A stretch of DNA of 64,000 nt from Spirochaetales bacterium. Lineage in GTDB: Bacteria > Spirochaetota > Spirochaetia > SZUA-6. Each line of letters starts with the position of its first letter. The stretch's first letter is position 1. The translations under genes and the position numbers were made by a program. Below, piece by piece: positions 1 to 7,903 of the stretch. The stretch is taken from assembly GCA_027021365.1 (NCBI GenBank), contig JALUUM010000037.1, positions 1-64,000 of the forward strand, written 5' to 3'. The notes beneath the pieces were generated by a model. That model made no database searches and was not told where the DNA came from. It worked only from the letters and a program-made list of their open reading frames with translations.

Positions 1-13
1 ATTTACTGCTTTC

Positions 14-157
14 CTATTTTAAGTTCAAATCTTCTTTCGGTTGGTCATTATATATTTTATCTACAATTCTTCCTACAAACCTTTTTTCCAGAAGAGATAT
101 ATGGGATTGGCTTAATGAACCTTTCCACGCTTCTTCTAATTCACCACCAAAGATCAT
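14..157 (-). CDS. Possible small ORF or gene remnant (47 aa), unknown
   Basis: An open frame runs from an ATG at 157 to a TAG at 14. The product is charged and probably helical, with a segment reading SLLEKRFVGRIVDKIY, and its composition looks like real protein rather than random translation. No ribosome binding site stands out. It could be the 3' end of a decayed gene. I do not recognise a family. The rest of the first 288 bases shows no other gene, promoter or repeat that I can support. Confidence 0.2.
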   Translation of the reverse strand: MIFGGELEEAWKGSLSQSHISLLEKRFVGRIVDKIYNDQPKEDLNLK

Positions 158-288
158 TCAGCCTGAACTTGACTTTTTCTAATTTGGACAGCTATGAATG
201 GGTAATTATTTTTATATCAAACTACACAGTCGAAAGAGCCGGGCTACAAGAATAAAAAGGTGACCTTTTATAAAAGCTACTAAAGATA

Positions 289-1146
289 TCAAGCGAGCTC
301 CGCTTTTGCAAGCTCCCTTACAGTTTCAAGGCCAAGCTTAACTGCCTTCTCTATCGCTTCACTTACCTTTCTGTCATCTGAAAAGGCAGAATCGTCTCCG
401 ATTATTGCAAGAACGGCTCCCGTTTTAAAGCTCATACCCGGGCCCAGGTTTCTGTAATCTTTATAGTTCGTAACCGTGGATTTAAGCTGTTTATCAAAAA
501 CCATCCCCAGTGTAAACAGAAGTGAGCATTCCATTTCCGACGCAAGGACTCCGGAAGCCTTTAAAAGCTCCATGTACCTCTTGTTCTCCTCTGCCATGGG
601 TCCCTCTTTGAACTCTCTTGCATAAAGGGAATCCTTCGAATGGACAACTCCAAAAAATGCATCCTCTATTTTCAGATTGTTACATGCCCTCTTTGATGCT
701 TCCACAAAGTCCAGTGATGCCACTGCCGGAACACCTTGGGGAATATAATTAGAAGTTGTACCTTCGTCCCGAACACTTGCAACAGGAATTACAACCGAAC
801 CCACACGTATGTATGAAGGCTGAAGCGAACCGGAGGTGCCAACTCTAATTATCCTTCTGGCACCGAGCCTGTAGAGTTCGTTGACGATTATATCTATACT
901 GGGACTTCCCATTCCTGAAGCTACGGTTGCAACATCAATTCTCCTACCACCTGCATCGATTGTGCCCTTGAAGAAATTGTGACACCTCGGATGCTTTTTA
1001 ACTTCGACATTATCAAAGAAGCCCGCTATCTTTTCTGCCCGTCCGTTTGAACCAGGAAGAATGATGTAACGCCCTATGCTGCCGTTCCCCATTAGGTCAT
1101 CCTTATCGATGTTCATGTGATGTGGCACAAAATCTTTAAAACTCAT
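289..1146 (-). CDS. Nucleoside phosphorylase, uridine phosphorylase-like
   Basis: Member of the PNP/UDP (NP-I) family, which uses phosphate to split nucleosides into base and ribose-1-phosphate in cytoplasmic nucleoside salvage. Visible hallmarks are an N-terminal phosphate loop (PGSNGRAEKIA, residues about 31-41), VASGMGSPSIDI, RVGTSGS near residue 104, and ASEMECSLLF near residue 202, the E-M-E type segment that contacts ribose. The length (285 aa) fits. The open frame extends to a GTG at 1170 that overlaps the stop of the upstream chemoreceptor gene. I prefer the ATG at 1146 because GGAG lies 8 nt before it. Substrate (uridine versus other nucleosides) is inferred from overall resemblance. 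The gene is probably co-transcribed with the chemoreceptor. Confidence 0.85.
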   Translation of the reverse strand: MSFKDFVPHHMNIDKDDLMGNGSIGRYIILPGSNGRAEKIAGFFDNVEVKKHPRCHNFFKGTIDAGGRRIDVATVASGMGSPSIDIIVNELYRLGARRIIRVGTSGSLQPSYIRVGSVVIPVASVRDEGTTSNYIPQGVPAVASLDFVEASKRACNNLKIEDAFFGVVHSKDSLYAREFKEGPMAEENKRYMELLKASGVLASEMECSLLFTLGMVFDKQLKSTVTNYKDYRNLGPGMSFKTGAVLAIIGDDSAFSDDRKVSEAIEKAVKLGLETVRELAKAELA

Positions 1147-1166
1147 TTTAATTTCTCCAATCTCAT

Positions 1167-2555
1167 TCACTCTTGTTCACTTACACGAAATTTTTTGACT
1201 TCTGCGTTCAGTGAAGAAATGGTTTGAGTTAATTTATTACTGGCATCGGCAACACTTACTATTGCTTCTGTTATATTGGTAACGCCAAAGTCTATTCCTT
1301 TAAGCGATTTTAACATCGTACCTGATAATTCACGAACTTTCTTCATTGAGGCAACAATCTTATCAATTTCATTCTTTATTGTATTTGACCCTTCCTTTAT
1401 ACGAACCTGAGTTTCATCCAGTGAAGCCATTGCCTGAAGAATCTCTCTGCTTCCTTCTGAGAGTTCAAAAGCACTGTCTGATATTTCTTGCAACCCCTGA
1501 GCAACTTTTCTGATAGCTTCATTTATTTTCTGAAAAGCAGATTGAGTTGATTCACCAGATTTAGCAGTATCTTCAATCTTGCCAATAATCTTTTTAAGCA
1601 CTGTAGATATATTCTTCGCATTCTCAGATGTGGATTCAGAGAGATTTCTAACCTCTTCGGCAATAACTGCAAAGCCCTGACCATAATTTCCCGCATGCGC
1701 TGCCTCAATAGCTGCATTCATGGCAAGAAAACTTGTCTGTGAAGATATACTTCCTATAAGCCTTGACATTTCAAGCAAGGCTCCGATATCTTCCACTATC
1801 GATCTTATCATTTCGTTTGTCTTTTCAAGTTCTGACCCTCCCTGTTCTGCAGTGCTGATAAGAATTTCAGAGGATTTTTTTTCTTTCGCAGCGAGATCAG
1901 AAACTGTTTGAAGAGATGAGATTGCCTGTTTTACTGCCGCTGTGGATTCCATGACAGAAGCCGTCTGGTTTTCTATTTCTGAATTCAATCGGCTGACACT
2001 TTCAAGAATCTGTTCGACAGAAGAGTTGCTAGTGTCTATATACTGATCAAAGTCGGCAAACTTTTCTATGACAGATTCTATATCAGCCGTACAACTGGTA
2101 AGCGTGTTGACTGTTGTATCAGAACTTAATGAAAGACTTGTGCGAATTTCCTCTATTCTTGCAGAACCAGCTCGAATACCTTTGATTATTCTGCATATCT
2201 TTTCCATGAACATATTAAAAAAATGGACAAAACGACCAATCATATCCTCCGAATCAACATTAATCCTTTTCGTAAGGTCAGCTTCTCCCTGTGCAATATT
2301 CTTCATTTCATCAGATAGAATACCGATGATCTTAAGGATAGTTATCCTTGTAATAATAAATGCCAGAATACCCACGATTAGTCCAGCAACAATTGAGCTG
2401 AGAGCAAAGAGATTTCTTAAGTTAACACTCTTGAAATTTACGAAAATTCTGGCATAGAAAGGGAATACAATACCAATGGCCAATCCGAAACCAAGTGAAA
2501 CAATAAAATTTAGACGAATGATGCTTTTTTTAAAATGCCGCTTCATATACTGCAT
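1167..2555 (-). CDS. Methyl-accepting chemotaxis protein lacking a large sensor domain
   Basis: Chemoreceptor that would signal to CheA/CheW at the inner membrane. Two hydrophobic segments (about residues 13-35 and 46-75) are separated by only about ten residues, so there is essentially no periplasmic ligand-binding domain. A HAMP domain follows (about 68-121). The C-terminal half is a long helical signalling domain with the highly conserved hairpin tip containing AIEAAHAGNYGQGFAVIAEE and VRNLSE. An ATG three codons in (2546) is an alternative start; a purine-rich AGGAAAGG lies just upstream of both. The stop overlaps the longest frame of the downstream nucleoside phosphorylase. A signal sensed inside the membrane or cytoplasm is an inference from the missing ectodomain. 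Confidence 0.92.
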   Translation of the reverse strand: MQYMKRHFKKSIIRLNFIVSLGFGLAIGIVFPFYARIFVNFKSVNLRNLFALSSIVAGLIVGILAFIITRITILKIIGILSDEMKNIAQGEADLTKRINVDSEDMIGRFVHFFNMFMEKICRIIKGIRAGSARIEEIRTSLSLSSDTTVNTLTSCTADIESVIEKFADFDQYIDTSNSSVEQILESVSRLNSEIENQTASVMESTAAVKQAISSLQTVSDLAAKEKKSSEILISTAEQGGSELEKTNEMIRSIVEDIGALLEMSRLIGSISSQTSFLAMNAAIEAAHAGNYGQGFAVIAEEVRNLSESTSENAKNISTVLKKIIGKIEDTAKSGESTQSAFQKINEAIRKVAQGLQEISDSAFELSEGSREILQAMASLDETQVRIKEGSNTIKNEIDKIVASMKKVRELSGTMLKSLKGIDFGVTNITEAIVSVADASNKLTQTISSLNAEVKKFRVSEQE

Positions 2556-2577
2556 CCTTTCCTGGCTATTTTAAAAG

Positions 2578-2607
2578 AATATATCACAAAGAATCCAATT
2601 CAAGCAA
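2578..2607 (-). promoter_or_regulatory. Probable sigma70 promoter of the chemoreceptor gene
   Basis: On the minus strand TTGCTT and TATATT are separated by 18 nt, and the -10 is preceded by TGA, giving an extended -10 (TGATATATT). The same extended form appears before the giant exoprotein gene and before the gene at 57462. Confidence 0.5.
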
Positions 2608-2633
2608 AAATATTTTTTATTATCTTGTAAGCG

Positions 2634-2661
2634 TTGCATTATTATATTAAGCTGGTATTAA
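2634..2661 (+). promoter_or_regulatory. Probable extended -10 promoter, start codon ten bases downstream
   Basis: TTGCAT, a 16-nt gap and TATTAA preceded by TGG (extended -10). The -10 ends at 2661 and the ATG is at 2671, so the predicted transcript would have almost no 5' leader. No Shine-Dalgarno sequence is present. Confidence 0.4.
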
Positions 2662-2670
2662 ATTTTATAA

Positions 2671-3486
2671 ATGGATGTATCATTGTTATTTAATAAAAAC
2701 AGTTTTAAGAAATTATTCAATCAAGGCATCAATACCTTTACACGTAACATATACATATTTCTAACAATCTACCTTACTCTGATATTACTTCCAAATATCA
2801 TTACAATTTTCATCAATCGAAATATGTTTTTGATCGAAAAAATGAGGTCCCTTCCGCTTGCTATCATTTATATCTTTTTCTCATTGATTTCCACCATTGC
2901 TCCGATTCTTGCTAGCATCTGTGTAATCATATTCACCCGCAGAAGGCTGAATAAACTTGACAGCTCTTTTTCCAATACTTTGAAGGAAGCATTCAGCTCG
3001 ATTTGGAAGGCCATAACAACTTCTTTGAGTATCCTTCTTAAATTGATACCATATATGCTGGCTGCATTTATTCTGGTAATTCTAATAGCACTGATTCTTC
3101 CGGAGAGGTCAGTTTATTCTTCATATAAACTTTACAGAGTTCTGGTTGCGCTGATTGTTTTGCTCGTCCTACTAATTCCTTTGAGAAGATATTTTCTCGC
3201 ATACTATCTGGCTCTTGTTACTCCCGTAAAGAACTTGAGGGCGGTAAATATCAGTTCAGAGATTTACAATGCTAACAGAAAAATTGTAAATCTACTTTTT
3301 GATACCTCTGTTTCGCTTCCCACTATTCTTGTAGTCCTGTTGCTAAGCTGGATATCATTGTACAGCTATGCAAGTCTGCTTTTCTTGGTTCCCCTTGGTA
3401 TTTTTAACCAGGTACTCATGATTTCAATCACAATCTATACGGTTGAAAGAGGAATTGAATACAGACTGGGACAATACCCAAACTAA
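2671..3486 (+). CDS. Hypothetical multi-pass membrane protein
   Basis: A 271-residue protein with about six hydrophobic segments (about 29-48, 62-88, 113-142, 154-176, 214-234 and 236-256) joined by short basic loops. It begins with a 25-residue amphipathic region before the first membrane helix, which resembles the layout of DUF975-type or glycerophosphodiester-phosphodiesterase membrane domains, but I see no motif that settles this. It is transcribed convergently with the fapA-like gene and divergently from the chemoreceptor gene. The start codon lacks a ribosome binding site and lies next to a good -10 element. Function unknown. Confidence 0.7.
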   Translation: MDVSLLFNKNSFKKLFNQGINTFTRNIYIFLTIYLTLILLPNIITIFINRNMFLIEKMRSLPLAIIYIFFSLISTIAPILASICVIIFTRRRLNKLDSSFSNTLKEAFSSIWKAITTSLSILLKLIPYMLAAFILVILIALILPERSVYSSYKLYRVLVALIVLLVLLIPLRRYFLAYYLALVTPVKNLRAVNISSEIYNANRKIVNLLFDTSVSLPTILVVLLLSWISLYSYASLLFLVPLGIFNQVLMISITIYTVERGIEYRLGQYPN

Positions 3487-3508
3487 TAAATACGAACACC
3501 CAATGTAC

Positions 3509-5071
3509 TCAAACAACAAGGGGCTCTACTGCAATTTTTCCCTTTACCTTGTCGAGATAGAATCTGCAGTGTTTTAATTCCCGGTTTACAATGTATGAGA
3601 TGTGGCATATCTCTATATATACCCCGGGATACACACTGGCTGAAACTTTTACATCGGCTTCTTCATTCTTGTCCAGCTCATTTACCATCGTGGCAGATGC
3701 GGCATTCAGTTTATGAATCGCCTGGCTCAACTTCTTTCTTACTTCCTTTAATTTTTCAATGTAGGACGGTGTAGATGCATCTTTGATTCTTCTGTCAATC
3801 TCATTCAATTTCATGGCAAGCTCTATATTCTTATCCCTTATCCATTCGAGCTTCTGTTGAATGGTAAAATCTATTCCGCAGTGGATCTCTGTCTTGGGCC
3901 CAACCCGTGTACCAAGCTGTGCAGCTTCTACCCCGTTCTGGGCAAACACCTTTCCCCCGACTATTATTCCCTTCTCCCCCAGATTTACCCTTTTCAAGGA
4001 ATGGACAACAGAGTTAAGAATGCTTGTTTTTATGCTGATATTTCCCCCGGCTTCCAGGTAGCAGTTTTCTATGAATTTCGCCTCTACCGAACCCTTTACC
4101 TTAACAACTCCTTTCTTGCGTCCGATTATGCCAAGACGAACAAAGAGGTCACCACCACAGAGAACCTCGGAAGCATCCAGCGTTTTATGACAGTAGATAG
4201 AGCCGCCTGCACGTACCTTGAAACCGTCCTGAACGTTTCCGTAGATTACGACATCACCGGGAAAATCAATATTACCCGTGTGATAATCAACATCACTTTT
4301 TATCTCCAGAACCTCACTCACCCAGAAAGAGTCATCCGTGTAGATGAATCTTCCGTGACACCCTGCCTTTGCGATATCGGCTTCCACCACTACATTCTTT
4401 CCGGGTTTTAGTTGAGGTATGCTGGCCTTCTTAAAGGGAATCGCCTTTCCCAAAACGGTTTCACCAAATGCACCCGGCACTTTTGGTACGAGTCTTGCGA
4501 GAACCTGTCCCTTGTTTACCAGAGTGAATGGGCTTATCTCCTTGAAATCGATTCTCTGTGAATCGGTATCAATTGGTTTCCTGCTCTTTAAAAGTTCTTC
4601 GATTATTTCGAAATGAGGTGGAATCTCATCCACGGGTTTCTTACCCCGCGCTATCGTTACACCGGTAACGGGAGTTCGTTCCGTATTGCACCTGAATATT
4701 GCCTCGCTTATGGCATTCCAGTCTATGCCCGTTACTATACCCTTCTTTTCCAGTACCTTTTCAACATCCTCGGGTTCAATGGGTTTGCCCGGCTCTATTC
4801 CCGCATCGGAAATGCCCTCTGAGGGCGGATAAAAATCGGCTGTGGCTTTCATTTCATCTTCCGAGACATATACCTCTACATAGCCATTGGCCCTTATTGC
4901 AGTAGAAAAATCGAGGGATTGCATCTCCTCGCGCTTTACATCTTCCTTTATCGTCTCTTCGACTTTTTCGGGAAGAAGCCCGTTTTCTTCATCTATCTTT
5001 TCTATTTCACTGATAAGAGATTCCGAGTCTTTCAGTATATCTTCAAGGATATAGTCTTTATCCCTTCCCAT
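3509..5071 (-). CDS. FapA family (DUF342) protein
   Basis: A 520-residue protein of the FapA/DUF342 family, linked in other bacteria to flagellar assembly and polar localisation, and common in spirochaetes. The N-terminal 100 residues are acidic. The middle (about 230-400) is a glycine-rich beta-helix with repeated V-x-G-x-V and A-G-G-x-I turns, for example GDVVIYGNVQDGFKV, RAGGSIYCHKTL and EAGGNISIKTS. A charged coiled coil follows (about 400-465), then a short beta domain. There is no signal peptide, so it should be cytoplasmic. It lies 94 nt downstream of a stand-alone receiver gene and probably shares its promoter. A flagellar role is known for the family; here it is inferred. Confidence 0.85.
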   Translation of the reverse strand: MGRDKDYILEDILKDSESLISEIEKIDEENGLLPEKVEETIKEDVKREEMQSLDFSTAIRANGYVEVYVSEDEMKATADFYPPSEGISDAGIEPGKPIEPEDVEKVLEKKGIVTGIDWNAISEAIFRCNTERTPVTGVTIARGKKPVDEIPPHFEIIEELLKSRKPIDTDSQRIDFKEISPFTLVNKGQVLARLVPKVPGAFGETVLGKAIPFKKASIPQLKPGKNVVVEADIAKAGCHGRFIYTDDSFWVSEVLEIKSDVDYHTGNIDFPGDVVIYGNVQDGFKVRAGGSIYCHKTLDASEVLCGGDLFVRLGIIGRKKGVVKVKGSVEAKFIENCYLEAGGNISIKTSILNSVVHSLKRVNLGEKGIIVGGKVFAQNGVEAAQLGTRVGPKTEIHCGIDFTIQQKLEWIRDKNIELAMKLNEIDRRIKDASTPSYIEKLKEVRKKLSQAIHKLNAASATMVNELDKNEEADVKVSASVYPGVYIEICHISYIVNRELKHCRFYLDKVKGKIAVEPLVV

Positions 5072-5165
5072 TTCCTATCAATCTTATTTGCAGTAAATCA
5101 CTGCCAATCCGCTGCCAAGAGCCAGGCCACGGCCAACCTTTTTCTGACTATTGATCAACCCTTGG

Positions 5166-5513
5166 CTAATCCTTTAAAAAATCAAGAATCTTTCCTATCT
5201 CAAAGGGTTTCTTCACCAGTGCCATAGCACCCGCATCCATTGCCCTTTTTGCAAGAGGATCCGTCGGATATGCCGTGATAATCAGGAGTCTTGCATCGGG
5301 CTTGGCTTTCATGATTTCTTCGGTCACCTCCGCTCCGTTTTTCCCGGGCATCCTCAAATCAACAAGTATCAGGTCGAAATCCTCATTCTTGGCCTTTTCC
5401 ACTCCTTCTACCGGGTCGGAAAAACCCACGACCTCATATCCAAGATCCTTGAATATTATCTTTGCAGCATCAACGATCATTACTTCATCATCTATAATAA
5501 GTATCCTTTTCAT
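5166..5513 (-). CDS. Single-domain response regulator (CheY-like receiver)
   Basis: A 115-residue receiver domain without output domain. The acidic pair D8/D9 (IIDDE), phosphoacceptor D52 (LVDLRMPG), T80 (IITAY) and K102 (VKKPF) are all present. It would be phosphorylated by a histidine kinase and act by protein-protein contact. Two contexts suggest partners: fapA lies downstream in the same direction, and a large histidine kinase gene is transcribed divergently from a promoter directly next to its own. Pairing with that kinase is inferred from position. Confidence 0.9.
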   Translation of the reverse strand: MKRILIIDDEVMIVDAAKIIFKDLGYEVVGFSDPVEGVEKAKNEDFDLILVDLRMPGKNGAEVTEEIMKAKPDARLLIITAYPTDPLAKRAMDAGAMALVKKPFEIGKILDFLKD

Positions 5514-5560
5514 TCCTATTCCTGTAAAATAAATTTGGCTCTTATCAATCTCTTATTTAA

Positions 5561-5589
5561 ATTATAATGCCATTTATGCTTCTTGGCAA
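5561..5589 (-). promoter_or_regulatory. Sigma70-type promoter for the receiver-fapA pair
   Basis: Minus strand TTGCCA (5589-5584), 17-nt spacer, TATAAT (5566-5561). Transcription would start near 5554, about 40 nt before the receiver start codon. It stands back to back with the promoter of the divergent kinase gene. Confidence 0.6.
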
Positions 5590-5597
5590 ACCAAGGA

Positions 5598-5626
5598 TTG
5601 TAAAAAAGGATTTTTCAGATTATTAT
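5598..5626 (+). promoter_or_regulatory. Sigma70-type promoter for the histidine kinase gene
   Basis: TTGTAA (5598-5603), 17-nt spacer, TATTAT (5621-5626). Only 8 nt separate its -35 from the -35 of the divergent promoter, so one bound regulator could control both. Confidence 0.5.
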
Positions 5627-5635
5627 TCAAGGATA

Positions 5636-5665
5636 ATGTCTTTGGCGAATTTTGAAATGCCATGA
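5636..5665 (+). other. Nine-codon leader ORF overlapping the kinase start
   Basis: An ATG at 5636, preceded by AAGG, opens a nine-codon frame whose TGA (5663-5665) overlaps the kinase ATG (5662-5664) as ATGA. The kinase gene has no strong ribosome binding site of its own, so translational coupling through this small frame is possible. It may be coincidental. Confidence 0.3.
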
Positions 5666-7842
5666 GCCTCCCGGAAGATTTTTTCGACAAACTGACTCAC
5701 CATGTATTTCGTTTACTTGCCGGGAGAGAACCAGAAACCGCACTTAGAGAAACCTTTCAATACCTGGGAAGAGAGCTTTCCGGACCACTCTCCCTGGTAG
5801 GAATGATACTCTGGGAGATTTCTTCCGGGAGTTTCAAAGTTCTGATAGAATGGAAAGAAGAAAATTTCATGGCAAAGTCGAAAATAATAGAAGAAGAATA
5901 CAGCCGTGCAGGGAAACATTCAAAAAAGCTTGAATACAGTTTCAAAAAGATACTTGAAACAAGTGAGCCACTCTACATAAAAGATTACTCTGAACTGAAC
6001 AATCCATTTGCCAGAATCAATACTCGTTTCGGAATAAGATCGGCATACCTTCTACCCTGCTCTGTAAAGGAGGAACGAAGTATACTCCTGGGAATACTGA
6101 GCTCCAGGCCCGATGCTTTCGATTCCCAAGCCATGAAATTTTTCGGTGAAATACTTCCGTCCTTAAGAGCAGTATCGAGGTCGTGGCATTTTCAGAAAGA
6201 AATCCTCTCACTGAACAACGAACTGGAAGAGCGCGTGGAGCAGAAAACAAGAGAGCTTCAGACGATTCTCGATTTCAGCAGGAAACTCAGTTTTGTAAAG
6301 GATTTCAGGCAATTGCTGCTTCTAACTGTCAGGTACCTGAAAAGAGTGGTACGCATCGATATAGTTTCGGCATTTCTTTCGACCGAAGATGAAAGACATC
6401 TATACATTTACTGCTCCCATCGCATTTCAGAAGCACTGATTGAAACATTGAAGAGAAGAATATTTGCAGAGTATGAAAAAAATTGTAACAAGACTGTGAA
6501 TGAAGAAGTCAAAATAGTACTTCTTGAAGGCATTGCGCCGGCAAACGGGAATAAAGAGAGAGGAACCCTCGATTATTCGGGAAAGACTGAGAATAAATTG
6601 GATCAAATCGTAACCACATTGATTTTTCCCGTCAGAACGACCAACCTTTCAACCCCGGACGGCCTGGTATTACTCGGCTTCAAGAACAGAAAAAGGATAA
6701 ATGCGGAAAAGGAAAAGCTGATTCACGCAATAATCGACCAAGCCTCCATATCGATCATGGCATTGAATGGCCTTATCAAAAACGAGAGGGAAAATCTGCA
6801 ATGGATAATGGAAAAGATGCCCGGTGATATAGTTTTTCTAGACGATTCCTTTAGGATACTATACATGAATGCCAGGGCAAGAAAGGATATGTCACTCTGT
6901 TGCAAAATACAGAACAACACTCTCAAGAAAATAGGCGATATGGAAATATCCGATTTTAAAAACCCCCTACTGTTGAATAAGAAGTGGACGGTGATACGTA
7001 TACATGAACCGGAAGAGAGATTTTACCATGCAATGCTTATAGACGGCGCTTTCGATATAAGATGGATTTTTGTTTTTCATGATGTAACGGAAGAAGTTAA
7101 GCTTCGAGAAAGGACGGAACAACTGAATATTCTTGCAACAATGGGACAGTTGTCTGCCGGTATTGCTCATGATTTCAACAACATACTTACCGGTATTATA
7201 ACTTTCACACGTTACCTCATATCGAAACAGGACATTCCCCGATATGCAAAGAGCTATCTGGAAAAAATAGAGAAGGAGGGTAACAGGGCAGTAAAGCTGA
7301 TAGACCAGCTTATGGATTTTGGCAGGCAGAAACCTTCTGAAATGGCAGAAATAAACCTGGAGAAATTCATCGAAGATTTTGCTTCTGAAATAGAAAAAAC
7401 CCTGCCTGAAAATATCGACCTGGAACTGAAGATCGGCAAAATGAGGACAATTATCAGGGTGAATCCTGCACACATGAAGCAGATTCTAAGCAACATAGTG
7501 TCAAATTCAATAGAAGCCATGAAAAATGGAGGTAAAATTACCATTTTTGTCGATGATTTCATCCTTGAAGAAGATGAAACCCCTCCCTTCTACGAGATGA
7601 AACCGGGAAAATGGATAAAACTTGGTATCTCCGATACAGGTAAAGGAATACCCGGTGCTGTCCTACCGAGAATTTTCAACCCATTCTTCACCACCAAGGA
7701 GGTTGGAAAGGGTACCGGCCTTGGTCTTGCCCAGGTGTATGGCCTTGTCAGACAGAACGAAGGTTTCGTAGAGGTAAAGAGCAAGGAATCTGAAGGAACT
7801 ACCATAATCCTCTATTTCCCGGCAATTCCAGGAGATGATTGA
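5662..7842 (+). CDS. Sensor histidine kinase with GAF and PAS-like regions
   Basis: A 726-residue kinase without clear membrane helices, so probably cytoplasmic. Residues 1-180 form an input region of unknown fold. A coiled linker (about 180-205) leads to a GAF-like domain (about 200-375), followed by a degenerate PAS-like segment (about 385-480). The phosphoacceptor site is GQLSAGIAHDFNN with the histidine near residue 503, in the subfamily that carries H-D-F-N-N. The ATPase domain (about 600-725) has the N box (NIVSNSIEAMKNGG), G1 (ISDTGKGIPG), F box (FNPFFTT) and G2 (GKGTGLGLAQVYG). It is divergent from a stand-alone receiver, its likely partner. A loop in the GAF region (about residues 290-315, reading APANGNKERG) looks like one of the low-complexity insertions seen across the window. 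Confidence 0.9.
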   Translation: MSLPEDFFDKLTHHVFRLLAGREPETALRETFQYLGRELSGPLSLVGMILWEISSGSFKVLIEWKEENFMAKSKIIEEEYSRAGKHSKKLEYSFKKILETSEPLYIKDYSELNNPFARINTRFGIRSAYLLPCSVKEERSILLGILSSRPDAFDSQAMKFFGEILPSLRAVSRSWHFQKEILSLNNELEERVEQKTRELQTILDFSRKLSFVKDFRQLLLLTVRYLKRVVRIDIVSAFLSTEDERHLYIYCSHRISEALIETLKRRIFAEYEKNCNKTVNEEVKIVLLEGIAPANGNKERGTLDYSGKTENKLDQIVTTLIFPVRTTNLSTPDGLVLLGFKNRKRINAEKEKLIHAIIDQASISIMALNGLIKNERENLQWIMEKMPGDIVFLDDSFRILYMNARARKDMSLCCKIQNNTLKKIGDMEISDFKNPLLLNKKWTVIRIHEPEERFYHAMLIDGAFDIRWIFVFHDVTEEVKLRERTEQLNILATMGQLSAGIAHDFNNILTGIITFTRYLISKQDIPRYAKSYLEKIEKEGNRAVKLIDQLMDFGRQKPSEMAEINLEKFIEDFASEIEKTLPENIDLELKIGKMRTIIRVNPAHMKQILSNIVSNSIEAMKNGGKITIFVDDFILEEDETPPFYEMKPGKWIKLGISDTGKGIPGAVLPRIFNPFFTTKEVGKGTGLGLAQVYGLVRQNEGFVEVKSKESEGTTIILYFPAIPGDD

Positions 7843-7862
7843 AAGGTATATAAAAAACTTCT

Positions 7863-7891
7863 TTGACTATTTCTGATTAATATAGTAATAT
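7863..7891 (+). promoter_or_regulatory. Probable promoter of the E1 gene, very short leader
   Basis: TTGACT (7863-7868), 17-nt spacer, TAATAT (7886-7891). The ATG follows 12 nt later without any Shine-Dalgarno sequence, so the mRNA would start about six nt before the coding region. Confidence 0.5.
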
Positions 7892-7903
7892 AATATAGAT
7901 AAT

